A stretch of DNA of 12,843 nucleotides from Phycisphaerales bacterium (lineage in GTDB: Bacteria > Planctomycetota > Phycisphaerae > UBA1845). The position numbers were made by a program, and so were the translations under genes. The notes under the pieces were generated by a model. That model ran no database searches. It was not told the DNA's origin and worked only from the letters and a program-made list of their open reading frames with translations. Below are positions 1 to 7,811 of this stretch, one piece after another. Each line of letters begins with the position of its first letter. Position 1 is the first letter of the stretch. The stretch covers positions 1 to 12,843 of the forward strand of contig JAUWNF010000040.1 in assembly GCA_030612785.1 (NCBI GenBank), written 5' to 3'.

Positions 1-1
1 C

Positions 2-643
2 GCCGGACTCCATCAGGATCACGATAACATCCTTGCCAATAGAGAAACGCTGAGCCACTTGAGCGAACAAAGCCGGTCGCTTGGCGACATGGTCCACCAA
101 ACGCAAGTAGCCGCTGAAGCCCTGCGGGTACACATCAACGGCCTGCTCAATGAACCGCAGGCTGTCGTATGCGACGCGAAGCAACAGGCGCTCCAACTCA
201 CCAACGTCTGCCAGGCCGTTAAGAAAGTGTTCAGTGGCCTTTCCAAAACGAGCCTGCTCGCGACGGAGAAGACCGACCGACTCGCCAAGCTGCACTCCGA
301 GGTGATGCAGACGACGAGAACGCTTCAGCAATGGGTCAACGAGGCGGCCCACGTCCAGCAACGTCTGGAAAGCACGGTGCAACGCGCCCCAAGCATTGCT
401 CAGACCCATTCACCCGCCCGGTTGTACAGCCTCGCCGAGCCGCACCGGCAAAGCCGCCCCGTCCCCTCGGATAAACCACCAACCCGCTCAGCCGAATCGA
501 AGGATGATCGACCTACCGACACTCCTGCATCAACCACGCCGGTGGGCTCGGGCAGGCGGATCAGCCCGGAGTTGGTGGCGAAGCTGGTCGCGGACGCCAA
601 GCGCCAGCACGAGCGTGAGGAACATCTGGCACCGGGGTTGTAA
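2..643 (+). CDS. Hypothetical coiled-coil protein, 5' end missing
   Basis: The frame is open from base 2 at the left edge to a TAA at 641-643, giving 213 visible residues; the true start lies outside the window. Codon use looks like a real GC-rich gene, and the opposite-strand reading is not protein-like. Visible residues 1 to about 125 are strongly helical, rich in Gln, Leu, Ala, Glu and Lys and almost free of Pro, as in a long coiled coil. Residues about 126-180 are a Pro/Ser/Thr/Arg-rich, probably disordered linker. The end is a short charged helix beginning ISPELVAKLVADAK. I see no catalytic motif or membrane segment in the visible part. The gene converges with the hydrolase, with only 36 bases between the stops. 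I do not recognise the family; a structural or receptor-like coiled-coil protein is possible, but no function is assigned. Confidence 0.72.
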   Translation, partial: AGLHQDHDNILANRETLSHLSEQSRSLGDMVHQTQVAAEALRVHINGLLNEPQAVVCDAKQQALQLTNVCQAVKKVFSGLSKTSLLATEKTDRLAKLHSEVMQTTRTLQQWVNEAAHVQQRLESTVQRAPSIAQTHSPARLYSLAEPHRQSRPVPSDKPPTRSAESKDDRPTDTPASTTPVGSGRRISPELVAKLVADAKRQHEREEHLAPGL

Positions 644-679
644 CACAGACCTGTTTGCGGAGCGTCGTGCCCAATCGGC

Positions 680-1798
680 TTATCGCGAAGCGCTGGTGGC
701 CGGGGCCTTGGTCTTGGCCCTGCGGGGCGGGGTTGTCAGTGGCTGGGTCAGGCGGCGCAGGGGGAGCAGGCGGTCGGCGTCGGCGTCGACACCGGCTAAA
801 TAGCGGTCGAAGAACTGGAGCGTCTTGGCGGTGTACTCCTCCGGTTGGACCGCGACGGACTGGTTGTGTCCGGCTCCGGGGACGATCCAGACGTACTTGG
901 GCTCGCCCGCGCAGTCGTAGAGCATTTGGGTCTGCGAGACAGGAATGCAACTATCCCTCTCGCCGTGAATCAGCAGGATGGGCACCCCGTTCATTCGGGC
1001 CAGGGCCTTGCGGACCGACGGATAGGTGCAATTGAAACGGCGGCTGCACTCCCGAAACACCAGCCAACGCAGAAAACGCCAGAAGACCGGCGGGTGGTTC
1101 TCGTAAACCAGACGCACCTTGGCAAAAATGCTCGCCCACCGCTTCATCAGGTGTTCGAGCGTGGAGTCGCTACTGAAGGCGCCGTCAGTAACGACGGCTT
1201 TGACGTTGGAGACCGCCTCCGCGGCGATGATCGCGGCCCCGGCCCCGCGCGAAATGCCGAACAGTCCGACCTCTCTGAGCCGACCGGTATTCTCCAGGCA
1301 GTCCTCCACGTAAGCAATGGCCCCGAGGATGTCGTTCACCTCGCGGTCACTGGGCCACTGACGGGGTTGATAGCCTTCCTCGCCGAGCGACTGCCCGTGG
1401 CCGCGGAAGTCGAAGCTGAACACGTCGTACCCGGCATCAATCAGCGGTCGGCAGTAGCGGGCACAGCTTTCCGCATCGCTGGTGAATTCGTGGGCGAAGA
1501 CGATCATGCCCCGCGGCGGGAGCGCTGGATTATGCGGAATCATCATGCCGCGAAGCCGGTGGCCGTCGAAAGCGCGGAAATCGACTTCCTGACCCCCGGC
1601 GGGGACGTAGCCGTTGGGTTGCATGGCAACCGGCGGCGGCGTGTCGGCGAAGAGATTGAAAATCAGGCGGCGGTATTTGCGAACCACCATCACCGGCACC
1701 AGCACCAGCACCGTTAGGGTAACGACGATGCTGATCAACGCCCAATTGTGGGTGACGAAGTCCCACACCCAAGTTGCCGGCAACCCTTGTGGATTCAT
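680..1798 (-). CDS. Membrane-anchored alpha/beta hydrolase, last gene of the nuo cluster
   Basis: This 372-residue protein has one hydrophobic segment near the N-terminus (about residues 20-39) followed by Arg/Lys, so it is probably anchored in the inner membrane. The alpha/beta-hydrolase core follows: an oxyanion-type stretch VFAHEFTSD (100-108), FDFRGHGQS (129-137), the nucleophile elbow GISRG with Ser183, the acid in HGERD (Asp282) and the catalytic His311 in GAGHNQ. This matches the serine aminopeptidase/BAAT-like hydrolase group; the substrate cannot be told. The tail after about 335 is basic and Pro/Thr-rich. The ATG overlaps the nuoN stop as ATGA (bases 1795-1798), and no clear ribosome site precedes it, so translation is probably coupled to nuoN. 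It is not a Complex I subunit in any system I know. Co-expression with the complex is inferred from the overlap. Confidence 0.88.
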   Translation of the reverse strand: MNPQGLPATWVWDFVTHNWALISIVVTLTVLVLVPVMVVRKYRRLIFNLFADTPPPVAMQPNGYVPAGGQEVDFRAFDGHRLRGMMIPHNPALPPRGMIVFAHEFTSDAESCARYCRPLIDAGYDVFSFDFRGHGQSLGEEGYQPRQWPSDREVNDILGAIAYVEDCLENTGRLREVGLFGISRGAGAAIIAAEAVSNVKAVVTDGAFSSDSTLEHLMKRWASIFAKVRLVYENHPPVFWRFLRWLVFRECSRRFNCTYPSVRKALARMNGVPILLIHGERDSCIPVSQTQMLYDCAGEPKYVWIVPGAGHNQSVAVQPEEYTAKTLQFFDRYLAGVDADADRLLPLRRLTQPLTTPPRRAKTKAPATSASR

Positions 1799-3414
1799 GG
1801 AAGCTTGAAACCTGACCGCGCCTGCGAACCAATAATACCCGCTTCGGGCGCCGACGCCACCCCAACAAGCGGCGTCGCGGCCGGATGCTCCGGAGTTTCA
1901 CAGGTAGACTGGGCCAGACGTACCGCCGTCCGTAATATCGGACGCTTGGCGGCTGACTGGGCCCGGGTTACCAACGGTGAGGACCACGCGAACAGTATCA
2001 GCAGCGCCACGCCGCACACGGTCAGACTGAATCCCATCGGCGCGCCCCCTACGCGCTCGGTCTTGGCCTCCTCCTCGCCCAGATAGCAGGCGGCGGCGAT
2101 GCGCAGGTAATAAGCAGCGGCGATGGCGGAGTTTATCACCCCGATGATTGCCAGAGCAATCAGAGGATTGTGGAACGGCTGCTCGACGCCCACCGAAAAT
2201 GCGCTGGCGAAGATATAGACCTTGCCCAAGAAGCCGGCGGTCGGGGGAAACCCCATCAAGCTGAACGCGCACACCGCCATCACCAGCGCCGCCGCCGGAT
2301 GGCGCACGCTCAACCCGTGTAGGTCGTGCATTTCCTCGGCGGGCCCGTCCTTGGTCCGCAGAGCGGCTAGCACCGCAAACGCGCCGAGGTTCATAATACC
2401 GTAGATGGCGATGTAGAACAGCAGGGCGGCTACACCGTCGCGCATGGGTCCCTCGGCGGCCAAGGGCCCCACCAGCAGCCCACCGAGCATGTACCCCGTA
2501 TGCGCAATGCTGGAGTACGCCAGAACGCGCTTCACATTGGTTTGCAGCAGCGCCAGCACGTTGCCCACGGTCATCGAGAGGGCCGCCACGCACCACAACA
2601 CCCACATCACCGACACGGGCAGTTGCCAGTTCAACACGCTGAGGATCTGAATCAGACCGACAAAGCCGGCCAGCTTGGGCATGAAGCTCACCAGGGCGGT
2701 GACCGGCGACGCGGCACCTTCGTAAACGTCCGGCGCGTACACGTGGAACGGCACGGCGGCGGTCTTGAAAAACAGACCGGCCAGCGCGAGTAGCAGACCG
2801 ATCAGCGCGTACGGGGTGACGCCGTGCTCGGTGAAGTGGTCGGCGAGCCCGTCACGCAGCACCGTCGAGCCGCTCACGCCGTACAGGAAACTGAAGCCGT
2901 AGACCATCAATCCCGCCGCCAGCGCCCCCAGGAAGAAGTACTTGACACTCGCCTCCGAAGCCCGGGTGTCCAGGCGGCTCAGGGCGATCAGCACGTAAGT
3001 CGGCACGCTGACCAACTCGATGGCGAAGAAGAGCACCACCAGGTCGTTGCTCGAGGCGGTGAGCAGCACGCCGGCCACCGAGAACAGTATCATGGAGAAG
3101 AATTCGCAACGTTCCGCGCCGTCGGGCACGTACCAGTTGACCAGCAGGATGAGCACCCCCATCGCAAGCCCGATCAGGCGGACGTAGTACGTCAACGAGG
3201 TAAGCAGCAGACCGCGAAGTTCGTCGATCGGCGCCGCCGGCGCGCCGCGCCAAATCGTCACCGCCAGGGCCGCGAGCAACGCCACCAGCGCCACAACCGG
3301 CGGTGCCAGGCTGGGCGAGTCGTCTCTGCCCCACTTGGCCAACAGCGCCGCGCACGCGCCGACGATGAGCAGCACCTCGGGCAGCAAATGATGCAGGTAT
3401 TCAATCGCGTTCAT
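1795..3414 (-). CDS. nuoN: NADH-quinone oxidoreductase subunit N (antiporter-like pump subunit)
   Basis: This 539-residue, highly hydrophobic protein has the subunit N fold of about 14 membrane helices. It is one of three antiporter-like subunits that move protons in the Complex I membrane arm. Key residues are visible: Glu133 in FFAIELVSVPTYVL, Lys158 in SVKYFFLGA, Lys217 in FFKTAAVPFH, Lys247 in SFMPKLAGF, Lys295 in TNVKRVLAYSSIAHTGYM and Lys398 in GFLGKVY. These match the charged residues of the central proton path known from E. coli NuoN. The ATG at 3414 lies inside the end of nuoM (14-nt overlap) and follows a GGAG about 4 nt upstream, which supports this start. After about residue 485 there is a hydrophilic, Ala/Pro/Thr-rich tail of some 50 residues, longer than in typical NuoN. 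Its stop overlaps the hydrolase start. Confidence 0.97.
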   Translation of the reverse strand: MNAIEYLHHLLPEVLLIVGACAALLAKWGRDDSPSLAPPVVALVALLAALAVTIWRGAPAAPIDELRGLLLTSLTYYVRLIGLAMGVLILLVNWYVPDGAERCEFFSMILFSVAGVLLTASSNDLVVLFFAIELVSVPTYVLIALSRLDTRASEASVKYFFLGALAAGLMVYGFSFLYGVSGSTVLRDGLADHFTEHGVTPYALIGLLLALAGLFFKTAAVPFHVYAPDVYEGAASPVTALVSFMPKLAGFVGLIQILSVLNWQLPVSVMWVLWCVAALSMTVGNVLALLQTNVKRVLAYSSIAHTGYMLGGLLVGPLAAEGPMRDGVAALLFYIAIYGIMNLGAFAVLAALRTKDGPAEEMHDLHGLSVRHPAAALVMAVCAFSLMGFPPTAGFLGKVYIFASAFSVGVEQPFHNPLIALAIIGVINSAIAAAYYLRIAAACYLGEEEAKTERVGGAPMGFSLTVCGVALLILFAWSSPLVTRAQSAAKRPILRTAVRLAQSTCETPEHPAATPLVGVASAPEAGIIGSQARSGFKLP

Positions 3415-5134
3415 GGCTCTCCGCGCAGGCTATAGGCTGCAGCTCGTTGTCATCGGTGAACAACTCGTCCCGGGTGGCACGGACCAGCGTATTCGGCAAA
3501 AGGCGCCCGGCCGCAAGACGCGAATCGTCTGCCGCCGCCACCGGGCTCACTTGCAGAATGTTGGCGATGGCGGCAGATTCGATCTCCTTGAGCATCGGCT
3601 TAGGCCAAACTCCGATCAGCAGACACACCAGAGCAATGGGCACGAGAATCCCGATCTCGCGCTTGGTCAAGTCAACGGTGAGACCGCGACTGGTATCCGG
3701 GGTGTGCTCCGGCTCTTTGACCGGACCGAACAGCACCCGCTGGCACATCCACAGCATGTACACCGCGCTGAGAATGATTCCCGTCGCCGCCGGAATCACG
3801 TAGCCGTATCCCAGCGGGCCGGCGGGCAGATGGTCCCGGGTGGTGTCGGAGATGGCCGTCCCCAGCAGAACCAGGAACTCGCCGACAAAGCCGTTCAAGC
3901 CCGGCAATCCGATACTACTCAGCGTAAAGAAGATCAGGAAGAAGGCCATCCACGGCATGCGCCGGCTCAGCCCACCAATGGCGTTGACGTCGCGGGTGTG
4001 ATAGCGCTCGTAGATCATCCCGACCACCAGGAACAACGCCCCGGTCGAAAGCCCGTGATTGACCATGTACATGACCGCGCCGTTCAGCCCGGCGGCCTTG
4101 AGACTGAACATGCCTAACATGCAGAAACCCAGGTGGGACACCGAGGAATAGGCGACCAGCTTCTTGATGTCGTCCTGCACCCAGGCGGCCAGGGCGGCGT
4201 AGATAATGCCGATGATCGCCAGCACCGCCATGAACGGCGCCCAGGCCAGCACCCCTTCGGGCAGCATGGGCAGCGACAGCCGACAGAAGCCGTAGGTACC
4301 CAGCTTCAGCCGCACGCCCGCCAGAATCACGCTGCGTGCCGTCGGGGCTTCCGTGTGGGCCAGCGGTAACCAGGTGTGCACGGGGAACAGCGGCACCTTG
4401 ATGGCGAACCCGGCGGCAAACGCGCCGAACAGCCACCACTGGACGTTCGCCGGCATCAGACCCGCCCGACCCATGGCGCTGAGTTTTTGAATATCGAGCG
4501 TGAACTCGAAGCGCCCGCCGTGAGCGTAGGCGAAATACGCGATGTACAGCACGCCGGCGAAGGTCAGCACGCTTCCGGCAACGGTATAAATGAAAAACTT
4601 GTTGGCCGCCCGCCGCCGCTCCGGCCCGCCCCAGATCCCGATCAGGAAGAACAGCGGGACCAGCGTGAACTCGAAGAACACATAGAACAACAGCAGATCC
4701 AGGGCGCAGAACACGCCCATCATGCCGGTCTGCAACAGCAGCATCAGGACGTAATACTCCCGCACCCGATCCTGAATCGCGGAGAAGCTGCCCCAAATCG
4801 AGAGCGGCATGAGAAACGCCGTGAGTAACAGCAACCACAAGCTGATGCCGTCAATCCCCACGGCATACTTGACGTCGACCTTTCCACCGCCGGCCAGCGC
4901 GGTGTCCGCCAGCCAGTTGACACTCTGCTCCAGACGGAAGCCCGCCCCAGACTCCGTCGGCGGGCCGGCCTGGTAATACCTCACCAGCACCACGACGGTA
5001 AGCACGAAAACCGCTGTCGAGATCGCCAGGGCTCCGCGCCGGATCAGGGCGTGGTCCTCGCGCCGCGCGAACGCCAACAGCACCGCGCCTACCAGCGGGG
5101 CAAAGATCACGAATGTCAGAATCCAGCTATCCAT
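3401..5134 (-). CDS. nuoM: NADH-quinone oxidoreductase subunit M (antiporter-like pump subunit)
   Basis: I start this at the ATG at 5134 (MDSWILTFVIF), giving 577 residues. A TTG 30 nt further upstream is in frame but would add a hydrophilic leader unlike the family. Only weak GGA-type ribosome sites are visible. The pumping residues of NuoM are present: Glu155 in FYVFFEFTLVP, Lys246 in FAIKVPLFPVHTW, Lys277 in RLKLGTYGF, the DDIKKLVAYSSVSHLGF helix and Glu419 in NGFVGEF. In E. coli the corresponding residues are Glu144, Lys234, Lys265 and Glu407. The helix 7/8 signature is unusual: it reads WLPLAHTEAPTARSV and then LAGVRLKLG, where the family usually has LPDAH, a Gly before SV, and LL before K. 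After about residue 525 there is a hydrophilic tail of some 50 residues that overlaps the start of nuoN. Confidence 0.96.
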   Translation of the reverse strand: MDSWILTFVIFAPLVGAVLLAFARREDHALIRRGALAISTAVFVLTVVVLVRYYQAGPPTESGAGFRLEQSVNWLADTALAGGGKVDVKYAVGIDGISLWLLLLTAFLMPLSIWGSFSAIQDRVREYYVLMLLLQTGMMGVFCALDLLLFYVFFEFTLVPLFFLIGIWGGPERRRAANKFFIYTVAGSVLTFAGVLYIAYFAYAHGGRFEFTLDIQKLSAMGRAGLMPANVQWWLFGAFAAGFAIKVPLFPVHTWLPLAHTEAPTARSVILAGVRLKLGTYGFCRLSLPMLPEGVLAWAPFMAVLAIIGIIYAALAAWVQDDIKKLVAYSSVSHLGFCMLGMFSLKAAGLNGAVMYMVNHGLSTGALFLVVGMIYERYHTRDVNAIGGLSRRMPWMAFFLIFFTLSSIGLPGLNGFVGEFLVLLGTAISDTTRDHLPAGPLGYGYVIPAATGIILSAVYMLWMCQRVLFGPVKEPEHTPDTSRGLTVDLTKREIGILVPIALVCLLIGVWPKPMLKEIESAAIANILQVSPVAAADDSRLAAGRLLPNTLVRATRDELFTDDNELQPIACAESHERD

Positions 5135-5180
5135 GTATCCGCTACATATCCTGTACCACGCCAACCGCAGGGAACGCCGA

Positions 5181-5261
5181 GCAAATGGAAAATGGAATAA
5201 TGCGCTTCACGCCCACCGGGCGTTTGGCTCTTTTCATTCTCCATTTTCAATTCTCCATTCC
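5181..5261. repeat. Solo AT-rich inverted-repeat element in the nuoL-nuoM spacer
   Basis: The nuoL-nuoM spacer (5135-5260) carries an AT-rich left arm, AAATGGAAAATGGA (about 5183-5196), and a right arm (about 5235-5261) containing CATTCTCCATTTTCAATTC. The two arms are roughly reverse complements. Between them a perfect 6-bp stem, ACGCCC/GGGCGT, closes on an ACC loop (5209-5223). On the coding strand the right arm reads as heptamers, GAGAATT then GAAAATG then GAGAATG. The same heptamers flank the four-helix-bundle gene at 10531-10917. The element ends exactly at the nuoL stop codon. It carries no gene. It could be a MITE-like element, an RNA-processing hairpin, or a remnant of a larger cassette. 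Confidence 0.7.
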
Positions 5262-7312
5262 TACAGGAACAGCACCAGCAGCACGATGATGGCCAACCCA
5301 CCGGCCATCGACAGACCGTATCCCTGCAAAGCCCCGTGCTGGAAGGTTCGCAGCCCGAACGCTAGTGTCCGGGGCACGGCGGTGACCACCCAGATGATCC
5401 CGTCGATCAAATACTCATCGAGGCCGAAGCAGAAGCGCCCGCCTTGGCGCAGCGGCTGCACGATCGCCTTGTCGTACCCTTCGTCCACGTAATACTTGTT
5501 GAACACTACGCGATGCTGCTCGGGGAAGGCGATGCGCACGAGCCCGGGGATCCACGGCCGGCGCACGTACAGCACGTAGGCCGCCAGGATGCCGCCGATC
5601 GCGAGCAGGGCTGACAGGTACATCAGGAGGTGCCCGCCGCCCTCGGCGTGCTCCCCGTGGCCCGCGGCCTCCGCGAACGGCTCCATCACCGGTTCGAGGT
5701 AGTGGTGAAACGCTCCGTGCGGCTCGAAGACTCCGACGAAGCCGCCCGCGTGCAGCGTCACCCCGAAGTAGCCTGCAAAGACCGCCCCCAGCGCCAGAAT
5801 CCCCAACGACACGAGCATCCACTTGCCGGACTCGTGGGCGTGGACGCCTTCGGGGACGCGCTGCTCACCGGAGAAGGCCCGAAAGACCATGCGGAAGGTG
5901 TAAAACGCGGTCAGCACGGCCGTCACCAGGGCAATCACGCCCAAGACCGGCCGATGTATCATCGCGGCGTGGATGATCTCGTCCTTGCTCCAGAAACCCG
6001 CCAGCAACGGGAAGCCGGCCAGCGCCAGCGAGCCAATCACGAACGTAAGGCACGTCCACGGCAGAACCCGGCGGAGCCCGCCGAATCTACGCAGGTCGAT
6101 GATGCCGCCCAGGGCGTGCATCACACTGCCGGCCGCAAGGAACAAGAGGGCCTTAAAGAAGGCGTGGGGCATCAGGTGGAAGATCGCCGACGACGCCGCG
6201 AAACAGCCCAACCCGAGGAACATGTAGCCCAACTGGCTGATGGTCGAGTACGCCAGAATGCGCTTCATGTCGTGTTGGGTCAGGGCGATGGTCGCGGCGA
6301 ACAACGCCGTTACGCCCCCGATTACCGCCACTACGGTCAGCGCCACCGGCGATGCCACGAAGATCACGCCGCAGCGGGCGACCATGTACACGCCGGCGGT
6401 CACCATGGTAGCCGCGTGGATCAGAGCCGACACCGGCGACGGACCTTCCATCGCGTCGGGCAGCCAGACGTACAGCGGAAGCTGGGCGCTCTTGCCGACG
6501 GCGCCGCAGAACAACAACAAGGCGATGATGGTCACGCGATTCTGGATGTTCTCCATGACCACGGATGCCGCCGAAGCATTGATACCGAGCACTTGGGCCA
6601 GGGCCTCGGCATCGCCCGCTCCGTGGTTGGCCGTCGCCGCCCGGACCGCCTCGAATACCGTGTGATAATCGAGGTGCCCGATGGTCAGGTAAATCAGAAA
6701 GATGGCCAGCCCGAAGCCGAAGTCGCCGATGCGGTTGACCAGGAAGGCTTTCTTGGCCGCCGCGGCGGCAGCGGGTCTCTGGTAGTAAAACCCGATTAGC
6801 AGGTAACTGCACAGCCCCACCGCTTCCCAGCCCAGATACAACAGCACGAAGTTGCCGCCCAGCACCAGGGCGCACATCGAGAAGACGAACAATCCCATGA
6901 AAGCGAAGAAGCGCTCGTAGCCGCGCACCGGGACGCCGTGCTCGCGCATGTAGTCCCGCGAGTAGATCACCACCAGCAGGGAGATGAACGTGACCGTCAC
7001 CAACATGACGCAGGTGAGCGCGTCGATCAGGAAGCTCACCTTGAACCACGTACCGCCGCCGGCTGACAGCCAGTCATAGACCGGCACCATCCACGATGTC
7101 TGCGCGCCCTCCTGGTGCGACAACCCGTTGATCTTGAAGAAAACCACGAAGGAGCAAATCACCGCGCCCAGCACGCCGGCGATGACCGGGAAATGGCTCT
7201 TGCCCCTCAGCAGCGGCCGGCCCAATCCGCCCGCCAGCACCGCACCGAGCAGGGGCAGCAGCAGAACCAGGATTCCGCAAGTTCTCAGCGTGTTTAGTGT
7301 GTCAACGTCCAT
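5261..7312 (-). CDS. nuoL: NADH-quinone oxidoreductase subunit L (distal antiporter-like pump subunit)
   Basis: This 683-residue protein is the distal proton-pumping subunit of the Complex I membrane arm. Visible landmarks are Glu163 in YLGWEAVGLCSYLLIG, VNRIGDFGF (192-200), Lys274 in GAVGKSAQLPLYVWLPDAME, His299 in ALIHAATMVTAGVYM, MKRILAYSTISQLGYM (349-364), Lys387 in HAFFKALLFLAAGS and WSKDE (441-445). These correspond to the essential Glu, Lys and His residues of E. coli NuoL. The C-terminal NKYYVDEGYD (605-614) leads into the long lateral helix and the final membrane anchor typical of subunit L. A His/Glu/Gly-rich loop lies at about 531-561. The ATG at 7312 is the first plausible start, but its ribosome site is weak (AAGGG about 14 nt upstream), just after a repeat-filled spacer. 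The stop is a TAG at 5261-5263. Confidence 0.97.
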   Translation of the reverse strand: MDVDTLNTLRTCGILVLLLPLLGAVLAGGLGRPLLRGKSHFPVIAGVLGAVICSFVVFFKINGLSHQEGAQTSWMVPVYDWLSAGGGTWFKVSFLIDALTCVMLVTVTFISLLVVIYSRDYMREHGVPVRGYERFFAFMGLFVFSMCALVLGGNFVLLYLGWEAVGLCSYLLIGFYYQRPAAAAAAKKAFLVNRIGDFGFGLAIFLIYLTIGHLDYHTVFEAVRAATANHGAGDAEALAQVLGINASAASVVMENIQNRVTIIALLLFCGAVGKSAQLPLYVWLPDAMEGPSPVSALIHAATMVTAGVYMVARCGVIFVASPVALTVVAVIGGVTALFAATIALTQHDMKRILAYSTISQLGYMFLGLGCFAASSAIFHLMPHAFFKALLFLAAGSVMHALGGIIDLRRFGGLRRVLPWTCLTFVIGSLALAGFPLLAGFWSKDEIIHAAMIHRPVLGVIALVTAVLTAFYTFRMVFRAFSGEQRVPEGVHAHESGKWMLVSLGILALGAVFAGYFGVTLHAGGFVGVFEPHGAFHHYLEPVMEPFAEAAGHGEHAEGGGHLLMYLSALLAIGGILAAYVLYVRRPWIPGLVRIAFPEQHRVVFNKYYVDEGYDKAIVQPLRQGGRFCFGLDEYLIDGIIWVVTAVPRTLAFGLRTFQHGALQGYGLSMAGGLAIIVLLVLFL

Positions 7313-7335
7313 CGTGGACTACGTGCCCTTGTATG

Positions 7336-7401
7336 TCTCGGTTCCGCTCCCTCACGGTCGCGTCTCTGTTTTCTCGGTTACGCTCCCTCACGGTCGCGTC
7401 T
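7336..7401. repeat. Two-copy 30-nt direct repeat in the nuoK-nuoL spacer
   Basis: Bases 7336-7365 and 7372-7401 are the same 30-nt sequence with one difference (C versus A at the eighth unit base), separated by 6 nt, so the period is 36. Both contain the core GCTCCCTCACGGTCGCGTCT. The copies sit in the untranslated leader just upstream of nuoL. I recall similar CTCCCTCACGGTCGCG sequences as dispersed intergenic repeats in Planctomycetota genomes, but cannot verify this here. Confidence 0.85.
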
Positions 7402-7403
7402 GA

Positions 7404-7480
7404 GTTCAAAGTTCAAAGTCTCTGCCTTGTTGCCTCGTTGCCTTTTGCCTTTTGCCTCTTGCCTCTTGCCTCTTGCCTTT
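7404..7480. repeat. Heptanucleotide tandem repeat arrays directly downstream of nuoK
   Basis: Bases 7404-7418 hold two TTCAAAG-type heptamers. Bases 7424-7480 hold about eight units beginning GCCT, mostly 7 nt long (GCCTTTT twice, GCCTCTT three times) with two 8-nt units, GCCTTGTT and GCCTCGTT. On the coding strand this reads as purine-rich AGGCAAG/AGGCAAA units beginning a few bases after the nuoK stop. Short tandem heptamers of this kind resemble the STRR class described in cyanobacteria. Here they may be slippage-prone spacer DNA or a stretch of mRNA with SD-like purine character. Confidence 0.88.
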
Positions 7481-7483
7481 CTG

Positions 7484-7786
7484 CTATCCGCACATGGTGG
7501 ACCAGGCTTCGGCGTCCAGCGTGTGCCTGCGCCGATGCAACAACACCACCAAACCCAGCGCCAGACCGGCTTCCACCGCCGCTCCCGCCAACAGGAACAC
7601 CGCAAACGTCTGCCCCTGCAAATCATGGTGGAACCGTCCGAACGCGACCAGGTTCACGATAACCCCCTGGAACATCACCTCGGTGGAAAGGAACATCACG
7701 ATCAGGTTGCGTCGGGCGAGAAACCCGACCATACCCAACGCGAATAAGATCGCGCCGAGAATAACATGGGGTGCCAAGCTGTCCAT
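7484..7786 (-). CDS. nuoK: NADH-quinone oxidoreductase subunit K
   Basis: Starting at the ATG at 7786 gives a 100-residue protein, the usual NuoK length. It has three membrane helices: HVILGAILFALGMVGFLA near the N-terminus, NLIVMFLSTEVMFQGVIVNL, and FAVFLLAGAAVEAGLALGLV. The two buried glutamates known to be needed for proton transfer (Glu36 and Glu72 in E. coli) are matched by the Glu of LSTEVMF and the Glu of AAVEAGLAL. The frame stays open further upstream, but that extension is hydrophilic and overlaps nuoJ in another frame, so it was left out. A GAGAG lies about 9 nt before the ATG. The gene is separated from nuoJ by 59 nt holding a hairpin, and ends in a TAG directly before a heptamer array. 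Confidence 0.96.
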   Translation of the reverse strand: MDSLAPHVILGAILFALGMVGFLARRNLIVMFLSTEVMFQGVIVNLVAFGRFHHDLQGQTFAVFLLAGAAVEAGLALGLVVLLHRRRHTLDAEAWSTMCG

Positions 7787-7811
7787 GTTTCGCACTCTCG
7801 CAATGGTGTCC

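Noticed and set aside
644..679. Bidirectional terminator between the two convergent genes at the left
   Set aside because: No clear stem-loop or T-run could be found in the 36 bases between the stop codons.
845..1717. Plus-strand open frame (290 codons) opposite the alpha/beta hydrolase
   Set aside because: The minus strand shows a complete catalytic triad and fold motifs; the plus-strand product has none.
5209..5223. ACGCCC/GGGCGT hairpin as an intrinsic terminator between nuoL and nuoM
   Set aside because: No T-run follows in the transcribed (minus) direction, and termination there would cut off nuoM and nuoN.
5630..6799. Long plus-strand open frame (389 codons) opposite nuoL
   Set aside because: Its product is Arg/His/Gln-rich low-complexity protein, and the minus strand encodes a full-length, highly conserved NuoL. 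It is a shadow of GC-rich codon use.
7336..7401. Possible CRISPR-like repeat pair
   Set aside because: There are only two copies, the gap is 6 nt, too short for a spacer, and no cas gene is present.
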